A DNA stretch of 48,520 nt from Planctomycetia bacterium (GTDB lineage: Bacteria > Planctomycetota > Planctomycetia > Gemmatales > Gemmataceae), in assembly GCA_005772955.1 (NCBI GenBank), contig SXID01000183.1, forward strand, positions 1-48,520, in the 5' to 3' direction. A program made the translations under genes and the position numbers. Below are positions 27,273 to 34,362 of this stretch, one piece after another. Below the pieces are notes generated by a model. It was given only the letters and a program-made list of their open reading frames with translations, ran no database searches and was not told where the DNA came from. Position 1 is the first letter of the stretch; every line of letters begins with the position of its first letter.

Positions 27273-28592
27273 TTACAGCGAACCGTTGGTCGTAACGGAA
27301 GGGGGAATTGGTTCCGTTGGCCTCCGCGACTCAACTTCCGTCGACTCCGCGACCTCATTGGCCTCTTCCGCATCCGGGAGTTCGTCCTCTTCCGGTTCCA
27401 GTTCGACTAGCTCCAACGGATCGGTCGCCTTCGGGTCAGCGACACGGATCGCCGCGTCACCGGATAGAATCGCGAGTAGCACTGGGAGAACAGCCTTTGC
27501 CCGCCACCCGCGGCACAACGGCACGTCCGGCAGCGGTTCGCCGTACACCCGACTGCGGACGATCGCCTTGAGGTCAGACCCGGACGAGACGAGGTTCGCG
27601 GCCAGCCGATTCCGTCCGGAGAAGTCCGAGAGAACCACGTTGAGCAGGTTGCCAAGCAACACGATATTCGAGGTGTCGTTGTCGCGTACTTCCGGTTCGG
27701 GACACTGTTCGGGCGGCAGCGCCTTCGCACGCGTGATCGCGTCGATGATCGCGTCCGCTTGACCGCGCGGCAGTCCGCGGACCGCGTGCAACTCTTCCGC
27801 CTTCGTCGGCGCGCGCTTCGCAATCTCGATCAGGAGATCATCGCGCATCAGGAACCGCGGCGGTCGGTTCAGACGTTCCGCGAACTTGTCGCGCCAGCCA
27901 TAGACTTCGCGTGCGACAGCGAGTTCGCGCCGGTTTAGCACGCCGATGCCCTTGATCTTTCGCCATCGCTCGATGGTCACGTCGTCTGCGACGGCCCTTC
28001 GCACCGCAGTCGCGAACTCCTCTTCCGCCCATTCGAGCCGCTTGTGGCGCTTCAGACGTTCCGTGAGTTTACGGTGCGCTGGAAGCAAGAAACGCACGTC
28101 GTCGTAGGCGTACCGTACTTGTGCCGGCGTGAGCGGACGCTGCCGCCAGTCGGTGAGGGTTTCGCCCTTCGTCATACGCTGGTGGAGCAGATCGTGGACG
28201 AGGCCCGCATAACCAATGGGGTAGGTCATCCCGACAAGCCCCGCGGCGATCTGCACGTCGAAGACGTTCGGCGGCGCGGTGCCTGCTTGAAAGTAGCACA
28301 TGCGCACGTCCTCACGCCCCGCGTGGACGATGACGGTGCGTGCAGGGTCAAGCAGCAGTTCCCAGAAGCTGTCGAGCGGACCGCATTCGTACGGGTCGAT
28401 GACGAACAGTTGCTCCGCTGTCGATACCTGAACGAGGCACAACTCCGGCCGGTATGCGTCTTCCCCGACGAACTCGGTGTCGAAGCCAACGAGCGGGGCG
28501 GTCGCGAGGTGCGTGAGACACACGGCGAGTTGTGCCGGGTGCGTGATGAGTTGCTCGGGGAGCGCGGGCCGTTTGGTCGGTCGGCGGGGCAT
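27273..28592 (-). CDS. rnd: Ribonuclease D-like 3'-5' exonuclease
   Basis: This 439-residue protein shows the DEDDy exonuclease motifs: FDTEF (Asp38, Glu40) in Exo I, HAGREDVRM near residue 91 in Exo II and RYAYDDVRFL near 161 in Exo III, with a Tyr four residues before the final Asp. Two HRDC-like helical regions follow (about 205-290 and 300-375), as in RNase D. The last 50 residues form an acidic tail (EPEEDELPDAEEANEVAEST) that standard RNase D lacks. The enzyme trims 3' ends of stable RNAs such as tRNA precursors. A -10-like CATAAT is on the minus strand at 28615-28620, about 25 bases before the start. Confidence 0.93.
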   Translation of the reverse strand: MPRRPTKRPALPEQLITHPAQLAVCLTHLATAPLVGFDTEFVGEDAYRPELCLVQVSTAEQLFVIDPYECGPLDSFWELLLDPARTVIVHAGREDVRMCYFQAGTAPPNVFDVQIAAGLVGMTYPIGYAGLVHDLLHQRMTKGETLTDWRQRPLTPAQVRYAYDDVRFLLPAHRKLTERLKRHKRLEWAEEEFATAVRRAVADDVTIERWRKIKGIGVLNRRELAVAREVYGWRDKFAERLNRPPRFLMRDDLLIEIAKRAPTKAEELHAVRGLPRGQADAIIDAITRAKALPPEQCPEPEVRDNDTSNIVLLGNLLNVVLSDFSGRNRLAANLVSSGSDLKAIVRSRVYGEPLPDVPLCRGWRAKAVLPVLLAILSGDAAIRVADPKATDPLELVELEPEEDELPDAEEANEVAESTEVESRRPTEPIPPSVTTNGSL

Positions 28593-28742
28593 GTGGGAAA
28601 GCCTGCGTGCGAGTATTATGCGAACCTATCGTGGCGCGTGGGTCGCGCTGCGGTCAAGCGCCCGCTCCTGCGGTTAGGCATATTCCGGGAACGCGAACTT
28701 CCCAGATGGTACAATCGCTTGAGCCACTTCGCGGAGACCGTC

Positions 28743-29006
28743 ATGCTCGATGAGTTGCTCGAAGAGAAAGTGGTAATCGACCTCGTCAGCCCCTACGTGT
28801 GCCTGGGCCGCTTGGTGCGCTACGACGAACACTTTCTGGAGCTGAAGAACGCGGACCTGCACGACCTACGCGACACAGACACGTCGCGGGAACTGTACGT
28901 CGCGGACTCAGTCACGACCGGCATCAAGCGGAACCGGAATCGCGTCTTCGTGCGAAGAAGCGAGGTCGTCGCGATCTCGAAACTTGAAGACGTGGTGGAC
29001 GAGTGA
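28743..29006 (+). CDS. Sm-like small protein
   Basis: This 87-residue protein (MLDELLEEKVVIDLVSPYVC onward) has an alternating pattern of short strands with GRLVRYDEHFLELKNADLHD in the middle and RVFVRRSEVVAISKLEDV at the end. The pattern (V-I-D-L, G-x-L-x-x-x-D-x-x-F, then a final V-V-A-I-S strand) fits an Sm/LSm beta barrel, the fold of Hfq-like RNA binders. No Hfq motif is present, so the assignment rests on pattern alone. Its ATG at 28743 lies in a longer frame from 28044 that is a shadow of rnd. It is transcribed divergently from rnd. Confidence 0.7.
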   Translation: MLDELLEEKVVIDLVSPYVCLGRLVRYDEHFLELKNADLHDLRDTDTSRELYVADSVTTGIKRNRNRVFVRRSEVVAISKLEDVVDE

Positions 29007-29030
29007 AACGAACCGCGTCTGGAGGTGACC

Positions 29031-29180
29031 ATGATGCGCACCGTTGTGGTACGGAATGTACGCGACAATCGTGTGTGCAAGGTTCGTGTCACCCGTATAG
29101 CAAGCGCGCTGCGCGCGATGAGAGCGGTTCTCATCGGCGCGAATTCTAAGTTAGGTCACGGGGGTGCGGGCGGTGCATGA
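29031..29180 (+). CDS. Possible 49-codon small ORF with a strong ribosome site
   Basis: An ATG at 29031 is preceded by GGAGGTGA (29021-29028), one of the best ribosome sites in the window. The frame encodes 49 residues starting MMRTVVVRNVRDNRVCKVRV and ends at a TGA at 29178-29180, overlapping the next gene by 17 bases. The product is basic. It may be a small regulatory or leader peptide, or the remnant of a longer gene. No family is recognised. Confidence 0.3.
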   Translation: MMRTVVVRNVRDNRVCKVRVTRIASALRAMRAVLIGANSKLGHGGAGGA

Positions 29181-29655
29181 CCTTGACCCACTAATCCTTG
29201 TGGTTAGTCGTGAGGAAGTCGAAACCTTGGACACTACGCCGGCGTTGAGTGTGCTCCGTCGCCTCTTTTCCTCACCTGAATTGATCCACCAGTACCGGAC
29301 GCGAGTTGACGTTGCCTTCGATGGTTACAACAACATTCGAGACGAACTCTTTGAATTGCCAGCGGTGCGCCAGTACGTCTCCCAACTCGATACTGAGTTT
29401 CCATACTGGCTCTACTTCATGTCGCGTAACCACAGCGGATTGCAGTGCCTCAGTCGCTGTTTTCTTCTGCCGCATCTCTCCGAGCGCGCACAAGCGGAGC
29501 GACATCCGCGTCAACTCGCGGAACTGATCGAGAGTCGTTGGGGTCCGGCGCTGAATCACATCTGCGCTGCTGTTGAATTGCCTGACGAAGTAGCCGATGG
29601 ACTCTTGCTCAGCGCGATGAACTACTTTCGGAATGGGCCGTCTCGGAGTGAATAG
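29164..29655 (+). CDS. CRR6-like conserved protein
   Basis: This 163-residue protein (GTG start at 29164) has a central ELFELPAVRQYVSQLDTEFPYWLYF segment and a preceding RTRVDVAFDGYNNI. Both match what I know of the chlororespiratory reduction 6 (CRR6) family of bacteria and plastids; this is a recalled resemblance, not a search. The protein is cytoplasmic with no signal or membrane segment. Its function in bacteria is unknown. It stands between the Sm-like gene and the convergent MarR gene. Confidence 0.55.
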   Translation: MRAVHDLDPLILVVSREEVETLDTTPALSVLRRLFSSPELIHQYRTRVDVAFDGYNNIRDELFELPAVRQYVSQLDTEFPYWLYFMSRNHSGLQCLSRCFLLPHLSERAQAERHPRQLAELIESRWGPALNHICAAVELPDEVADGLLLSAMNYFRNGPSRSE

Positions 29656-29712
29656 CGCGGTCATGCAACAACGGGACTAACCCGACGCTACACCTGCCCG
29701 CCGCAGCTCATC

Positions 29713-30240
29713 CTACCCCGCGACTTGCGCGAGCCACCTTCGCAGCAGTCCCGTGAGCGTCGTCATCTCGTCGGGTTTCAGCGACGGCAGCGAATCCTTC
29801 GCTTCGGTGAAGCGCGTCTTGGTCGCGTTGTCGATCACGCGACGGCCCTTAGATGTGAGTTCGATCACCACCATCCGCCGGTCGTTGGGACTTGGCTTCC
29901 GCGTGATGTAGCCGGCTTCTGCGAGCGCATCCAGCCGCGCTGTCATCCCGCCACTCGACAACACCACGCTTTCCAGCAGGCGAGTGGGAGTTAGCCCGCC
30001 TCTCTTCCCATGGCGCCGTAGCGTCGCGAGGATGTCGAACTGGCCCAAGGTGAGATTGTTCTTCTCCAGCGCACTTTCGACGCTGCGTTCCAGGTGTTGC
30101 GCCAGCACGATCACACGCCCCACCACCTCCAGTGGCGACGCGTCCAGGTCAGGCCGCGCCGCCTTCCACTGCGCGAGCAACCGGTCGACTACGTCACAGG
30201 TGCTGGTGGATTCCGCAGGCTGCGCGTCTGTCGTGTCCAT
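29713..30240 (-). CDS. MarR-family transcriptional regulator
   Basis: This 175-residue protein starts MDTTDAQPAESTSTCDVVDR. The winged helix-turn-helix covers about 70-140: NNLTLGQFDILATLRRHGKRGGLTPTRLLESVVLSSGGMTARLDALAEAGYITRKPSPNDRRMVVIELTSKG is the region, with the wing at the Asp-Arg-Arg segment as in MarR proteins. It binds DNA as a dimer and probably responds to a small molecule. It is divergent from ilvC with only 82 bases between the starts, so it may control its own promoter and that of ilvC. Confidence 0.93.
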   Translation of the reverse strand: MDTTDAQPAESTSTCDVVDRLLAQWKAARPDLDASPLEVVGRVIVLAQHLERSVESALEKNNLTLGQFDILATLRRHGKRGGLTPTRLLESVVLSSGGMTARLDALAEAGYITRKPSPNDRRMVVIELTSKGRRVIDNATKTRFTEAKDSLPSLKPDEMTTLTGLLRRWLAQVAG

Positions 30241-30250
30241 GTTTGAATTC

Positions 30251-30278
30251 TTGACGTCGAAGTAATTTTTCGTAACCT
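30251..30278 (+). promoter_or_regulatory. Predicted promoter of ilvC
   Basis: TTGACG (30251-30256) and TAACCT (30273-30278) are 16 bases apart, giving a sigma70-like promoter about 45 bases before the ilvC start. A CGAA...TTCG imperfect palindrome occupies the spacer and could be the MarR operator. Confidence 0.45.
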
Positions 30279-30322
30279 CTCATCAGAGGATATTCGTCCT
30301 ACCCCACCGCGAGTAGACCCAA

Positions 30323-31372
30323 ATGAAAGAGATTCGAATCGGCGACACCGTTGAGCAAGCCATCGAGCGTGCCGACTACCCCCTCGACCGCGTCCGCGAG
30401 ATCCTCAAGGACGAGATCGTCGCGGTGGTCGGCTATGGAGTCCAGGGCCGCGGACAATCGCTCAACCTGCGCGACAACGGCATCAAGGTGATCGTCGGTC
30501 AACGCAAGGGCGGCAAGGCTTACGACCTCTGCCTCGAAGATGGCTGGAAGCCGGGCGAGACCCTGTTCGACCCGGTCGAAGCCGCCGCGAAGGGCACCGT
30601 CGTTCAATACCTCCTGTCCGATGCCGGGCAGAAAGCGATGTGGCCCGAAATCAAGCCGGCGCTCACGAAGGGCAAGGCGCTGTACTTCTCGCACGGCTTC
30701 TCGATCGTGTTCAACGACCAGACCGGCGTAAACCCGCCGCCTGACATCGATGTGATCCTCGTCGCGCCAAAAGGCTCCGGCACCACGGTGCGCCGGCTGT
30801 TCGTCGAGGGCCGCGGAATCAACTCCAGCTTCGCGATCCACCAAGACGCGACCGGTCGCGCCCGCGAGCGTTGTCTCGCGCTCGGCATCGCCATCGGTTC
30901 GGGCTACTTGTTCGAGACCACCTTCAAGAAGGAAGTCGTCAGCGACCTGACCGGCGAACGCGGTGTACTCATGGGTGCCATCTACGGGCTGTGGCTCGCA
31001 CAGTACGAAGTCCTCCGTGCGAACGGCCACTCACCCAGCGAGGCCTTCAACGAAACGGTTGAGGAAGCGACTCAAAGCCTGTACCCGCTGATTGCCGAGA
31101 AGGGTATGGACTGGATGTACGCGAACTGCTCCACCACGGCGCAGCGTGGCGCGCTCGACTGGTTCAAGGCGTTCCGCGACGCGTCGAAGCCGGTGTTCGA
31201 GCAACTCTACACGTCGGTCGCGACCGGTGAGGAGGCACGCCGCACGCTCGACGCGAACAGCCGACCCGATTACCGGCAGCAGTTGGAGAAGGAGTTGAAG
31301 GAGATCGCGGACAGCGAGATGTGGAAGGCCGGCGCTCAAGTGCGTGCGTTGCGCCCCGAGCGGCAGGAGTGA
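30323..31372 (+). CDS. ilvC: Ketol-acid reductoisomerase
   Basis: This 349-residue enzyme converts acetohydroxyacids to dihydroxyacids in valine, leucine and isoleucine synthesis, using NADPH and Mg2+. The Rossmann motif GYGVQGRGQSLNLRDNG is at about residue 38, with VGQRKGGKAYD as the cofactor-specificity loop. KGKALYFSHGFSIVF, ILVAPKGSGTTVRRLF and TFKKEVVSDLTGERG follow, then NETVEEATQSLYPLI and MDWMYANCSTTAQRGALDW. These last segments are nearly those of the fungal mitochondrial enzyme ILV5 rather than the E. coli or Bacillus type, from what I recall of ILV5. A MarR gene is divergent upstream and a good terminator follows 80 bases after the stop. Confidence 0.96.
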   Translation: MKEIRIGDTVEQAIERADYPLDRVREILKDEIVAVVGYGVQGRGQSLNLRDNGIKVIVGQRKGGKAYDLCLEDGWKPGETLFDPVEAAAKGTVVQYLLSDAGQKAMWPEIKPALTKGKALYFSHGFSIVFNDQTGVNPPPDIDVILVAPKGSGTTVRRLFVEGRGINSSFAIHQDATGRARERCLALGIAIGSGYLFETTFKKEVVSDLTGERGVLMGAIYGLWLAQYEVLRANGHSPSEAFNETVEEATQSLYPLIAEKGMDWMYANCSTTAQRGALDWFKAFRDASKPVFEQLYTSVATGEEARRTLDANSRPDYRQQLEKELKEIADSEMWKAGAQVRALRPERQE

Positions 31373-31449
31373 GCGTAACGCCGCTTGCGGCTTCGCGGGA
31401 GAGTACCGTGTTCCGAACCGGTCCAGACTCGCCAAGCCGCGAGCGGCTA

Positions 31450-31494
31450 GCGCGAGTGACAATGCGTTGTCACTCGCGCCGCGCGGGTGTTTTT
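31450..31494 (+). terminator. Rho-independent terminator after ilvC
   Basis: A perfect 13-bp stem (GCGCGAGTGACAA and its complement, 31450-31462 and 31467-31479) encloses the loop TGCG. A short GC stretch and five Ts (31490-31494) follow. Confidence 0.8.
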
Positions 31495-31757
31495 CGCTCC
31501 GCGTCCCCACTAACTCACGATCAGCCTAGTAATCCCTGATGTTCCCCCCTAGGGAGTGACATCGCACAAACACAAGCGAACGTAATCACGACTAAAGCGA
31601 TTGTCAATCACTTCTAAATTAACTTGTAACGATTTGGATTTTTTTTCCGCAGACATCCGTCACGGGCGTCGGCCATAACTGCTTACCGCGCCCCCTGAAC
31701 CGTGAACCGGTCTTGACGCTCCCATCATCGGGCGAATCTCCCCGTGCATCTGGACTA

Positions 31758-31787
31758 TTGACACCCCTCAAAACCGCCTTCTATGAT
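31758..31787 (+). promoter_or_regulatory. Strong sigma70-like promoter
   Basis: TTGACA (31758-31763) is an exact -35 and TATGAT (31782-31787) a near-perfect -10, with 18 bases between. Transcription would start near 31794, leaving a leader of about 150 bases before the gene at 31943. Confidence 0.7.
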
Positions 31788-31843
31788 ACCCCAACTGAAC
31801 TGAGCCGCGACTCAATCACGCCAGTCGCTGTCCAGGTCGATTC

Positions 31844-31874
31844 GTGCCAATGATTTTACCTATCATACTGGCAC
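31844..31874 (+). promoter_or_regulatory. Leader hairpin
   Basis: GTGCCA and ATGAT pair with ATCAT and TGGCAC around the loop TTTACCT, with a two-base bulge. It lies in the transcribed leader of the 31943 gene and may be regulatory. Confidence 0.45.
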
Positions 31875-31942
31875 ACAAGCGTTTACAGACAAAGTTGCGT
31901 TATCGCCGGTAGCCGCGGGTCCGGACCGCGGGGAGTGTCGCT

Positions 31943-32329
31943 ATGCCGACCCAGGATCCCATCACCGAATTCCGGTCCGCGTGGATTCCGCACGTCACAA
32001 AAGACGGGCTTTCGCGCGTCATCGAGTTGCTCGAAAAGGGCAGCCCCTTGCTTATTCACGGCGCATTTACGCGAACGATGCCGATGGGGTGCCTCGCGTC
32101 GCACATCGCCTGGAACCATCCGCAGACGTGTAAATACCAACACGAGGCCGGTGTGATGTGGCTCTCGCGCGTTGCGAAACTCAACCCTGCGACCTCAAGC
32201 GTGATCCTTGCGTGGGACCGTGAAGGCTCTGCGGACTTCGCGCTGCGATTCAATCTGCTTGAAACCTGCCTCGAAGAGCGTCAGCGACGCGAGAAATGCC
32301 CCGACGCCCGCGAACCTGCACGTCGCTGA
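31943..32329 (+). CDS. Conserved hypothetical protein
   Basis: This 128-residue cytoplasmic protein begins MPTQDPITEFRSAWIPHVTK. It has no signal or membrane segment and contains a His/Cys-rich middle (GCLASHIAWNHPQTCKYQHE) that could bind a metal. A GGGGAG ribosome site precedes the ATG. The end (RREKCPDAREPARR) overlaps the longest possible frame of the next gene by 34 bases, and if that gene starts at 32356 the gap is 26 bases. No family is recognised. It is the first gene after a strong promoter with a long leader. Confidence 0.7.
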   Translation: MPTQDPITEFRSAWIPHVTKDGLSRVIELLEKGSPLLIHGAFTRTMPMGCLASHIAWNHPQTCKYQHEAGVMWLSRVAKLNPATSSVILAWDREGSADFALRFNLLETCLEERQRREKCPDAREPARR

Positions 32330-32355
32330 CCTCGTCCGGCCGCCCGGCGCCAAAA

Positions 32356-33126
32356 GTGTTCAACGCGATCTCACTCCTGGAACGATTCGGCCGGCTCGCG
32401 GCGTTCGCGCTGCGGGCCGTTCCCGCTTCCATCGCAGCGCTTCCGAATATCGGTCAGTGGCTGAAGCCGCTGTATGCGGTTGTCATCGGCGGGCTGCCCC
32501 TTGCGACTGTAACGGGACTGGCGCTGGGCGTCGTGATTTGGCTACACACGCGCGATGTTCTTGCCCGCACTGGGACTGGTGCCGTCGAGTACCTTCCCAC
32601 ATTCCTCGCAGCGGCCGTGTTACTTGAACTCGCCCCTGTCGGTGCGGGGTTGATCGTCGCGGCTCGCACCGGTGCGAGCCTCGGCGCAGAACTCGCCTCA
32701 ATGAAGGTGAGCGAACAGATCGATGCGCTGGAACTGCTCGGCGTCTCACCGCTGCGCCGGCTGGTCGGACCACGCGTGATTGCGTGCGTGATCGCGGTAC
32801 CTCTACTCCACATTATGATCGCAGCGACCGCACTCGGTAGCGGGTTCGTCGCGGAAATGGTAACCGGTTCGACTACCTACTTGAAGTACGACACGGCGGC
32901 TGTGCGCGAACTGCTTTTGCAAGACGTGATCCCCGCGGGCTCGAAGACTCTCGTCTTCGGCTTCGTCGTCGGCATGACGGGTTGCTTCATCGGGTTGAAC
33001 ACGCGCGAAGGCTCCGAAGGCGTGGGACGCGCTGCGACAGACAGTGTGGTCGCGTGCGTGCTGCTCGTGTTGGCGGTGGATGTTCTACTCGTTGGGTTAA
33101 TCAAGGCACTTCAGGGGCTGTTCTAG
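32356..33126 (+). CDS. mlaE: MlaE-family ABC transporter permease
   Basis: From a GTG at 32356 the protein has 256 residues and reads VFNAISLLERFGRLAAFALR, the usual opening of MlaE/YrbE permeases (PF02405). Family segments follow: GASLGAELASMKVSEQIDALELLGVSPLRRLVGPRVIACVIAVPLL, the cytoplasmic coupling region that contacts the ATPase, and GCFIGLNTREGSEGVGRAATDSVV at the C-terminus. Five or six transmembrane helices are visible. The permease takes part in phospholipid movement between the inner and outer membranes. MlaF (ATPase) and MlaD (MCE) usually sit next to it, but none is found here. An ATG at 32296 would give a 276-residue form. Confidence 0.85.
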   Translation: MFNAISLLERFGRLAAFALRAVPASIAALPNIGQWLKPLYAVVIGGLPLATVTGLALGVVIWLHTRDVLARTGTGAVEYLPTFLAAAVLLELAPVGAGLIVAARTGASLGAELASMKVSEQIDALELLGVSPLRRLVGPRVIACVIAVPLLHIMIAATALGSGFVAEMVTGSTTYLKYDTAAVRELLLQDVIPAGSKTLVFGFVVGMTGCFIGLNTREGSEGVGRAATDSVVACVLLVLAVDVLLVGLIKALQGLF

Positions 33127-33480
33127 CGCCAGAATTAAACGCGGACGGCGCGTTGGGCGAACCTGGGAGACGTGCCGCCCTCAACCCCTACTCGCGTTCC
33201 CTGGACAACCCGGAACTTGTATGGTGTGGAAGGCTCTTAGATCCCCGTTGCGCTCCGATGCGTTCAACGCACCAACCTGCTGCATCCGGCCTGCCACACA
33301 GGACAAACAGCCTCAACAATCACCCAAGACTCTGTCTCGCACAGTTTCGCGGCTGATTGTCAGACACACCCGGCGTTCTGGGACAACCCAACGGCGACGA
33401 AGAAGTGGAGCGATCGCCTCGCGACAGCGGCCACGCGAACCATTACAATCGCCGCGAGACTCTCCCTCGGAGGATTTAAC
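33127..33480. other. Non-coding spacer
   Basis: No frame here has coding character in either direction. The last part holds a candidate promoter (33421-33449) and a ribosome site (GGAGGA) for the gene at 33481. Confidence 0.6.
33421..33449 (+). promoter_or_regulatory. Candidate promoter
   Basis: GCGACA (33421-33426) and TACAAT (33444-33449) are 17 bases apart, and the -10 is about 31 bases before the ATG at 33481. The -35 is only a 4/6 match. Confidence 0.35.
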
Positions 33481-34320
33481 ATGGCGATTCCAACGCGAGC
33501 GATCGGGGTATGTAGTTGGTCGCTGCAAGTGACCAGCATCCCGGAACTCAAGACATTCATGGATCGGCTCGATATTGACGTGGTGCAGATCGCCTGTGGC
33601 GACCCGCACCACGCGAGTTGGGACGAAGGTGAGGCGATGCCGGTCGCGGCACTCGCTGCCGGCTTCCAGATGTCCGGGGCGATGCTCGGGTTCCCCGGCG
33701 AGGACTACACCTCCCCACAAACGATCGAGAAGACCGGTGGGTTCGGAGATCCTGCGACGCGGCCGGAACGTCTTGAGCGATTCAAGTGGGCGCTGGCCCG
33801 CACGAAAGAACTAGGGCTGACCGACGTGATGCTCCACGCGGGGTTCATCCCCGCGGTCGGCGCGCCGGATCGGAAGGCATTTCTGGACACGCTCAGCCAC
33901 GTCGCGGATCTCGCGAAGCGAGTTGGAGTGACGGTCGCGTTCGAGACCGGGCAGGAGTCCGCGGCCCTGCTTCGGCGCACGCTGGACGACTTGAAAGCCC
34001 CGAACCTGAAGGTAAACTTCGATCCCGCGAACATGCTGCTCTACGATATGGACGACCCACTCCAGGTACTCGACCTGCTAGCACCCGACATCGGTAGCGT
34101 TCACCTGAAAGACGCGAAGCGGCCGACCGTGAAAGGGACGTGGGGCGAAGAGGTGCCGTTGGGGTTGGGTCAGACGAACACGAAGGCGTTCGTGAAGGCG
34201 CTTCAACGGATCGGCTTCACGGGGCCGCTGTGTATCGAGCGCGAGGTGGGCACCCAGGAAGCCCGGTTCCGCGACATCGAGTATGGTGTGCGATTCCTGC
34301 GTGAGTGTCTGTCGAGTTAG
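33481..34320 (+). CDS. Sugar phosphate isomerase/epimerase (AP endonuclease 2 family)
   Basis: This 279-residue TIM-barrel protein begins MAIPTRAIGVCSWSLQVTSI. The pattern GVCSWSL, then VQIACGDPHH, ERFKWALARTKELGLTDVMLHAGFIP, VTVAFETGQES, LKVNFDPANMLLYDMDDP, VHLKDAK and LCIEREVG, is that of xylose-isomerase-like TIM barrels (PF01261), with the metal-binding Glu, Asp, His and Glu residues in the expected strands. It probably isomerises or epimerises a sugar or inositol derivative; the substrate is not predictable. A strong GGAGGA ribosome site precedes the ATG, and a perfect hairpin follows the stop. Confidence 0.92.
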   Translation: MAIPTRAIGVCSWSLQVTSIPELKTFMDRLDIDVVQIACGDPHHASWDEGEAMPVAALAAGFQMSGAMLGFPGEDYTSPQTIEKTGGFGDPATRPERLERFKWALARTKELGLTDVMLHAGFIPAVGAPDRKAFLDTLSHVADLAKRVGVTVAFETGQESAALLRRTLDDLKAPNLKVNFDPANMLLYDMDDPLQVLDLLAPDIGSVHLKDAKRPTVKGTWGEEVPLGLGQTNTKAFVKALQRIGFTGPLCIEREVGTQEARFRDIEYGVRFLRECLSS

Positions 34321-34360
34321 CCGCTTGCGGCGTAGCGGGGAAACGCTACGCCGCAAGCGG
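34321..34360. terminator. Perfect 17-bp hairpin between convergent genes
   Basis: CCGCTTGCGGCGTAGCG (34321-34337) is exactly complementary to 34344-34360, with the loop GGGAAA. It begins right after the stop of the plus-strand gene and ends two bases before the stop of the minus-strand gene, so it could end both transcripts. There is no poly-T tract. Confidence 0.75.
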
Positions 34361-34362
34361 CG

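Larger units (their letters stand above)
31540..31942. other. AT-rich non-coding spacer
   Basis: The stretch 31540-31660 is clearly less GC-rich than the window and contains a TTTTTTTT run near 31639. No open frame with coding character was found. It holds the promoter at 31758-31787 and the hairpin at 31844-31874, and it could encode a small RNA or a regulated leader. The rest of the spacer from 31373 is the ilvC terminator region. Confidence 0.6.

Noticed and set aside
30328-30345. T-loop-like GATTCGAATC suggesting a tRNA
   Set aside because: It lies inside the ilvC coding sequence (EIRIGD) and no cloverleaf can be built.
30299-31030. 243-codon minus-strand frame opposite ilvC
   Set aside because: Antisense shadow of ilvC.
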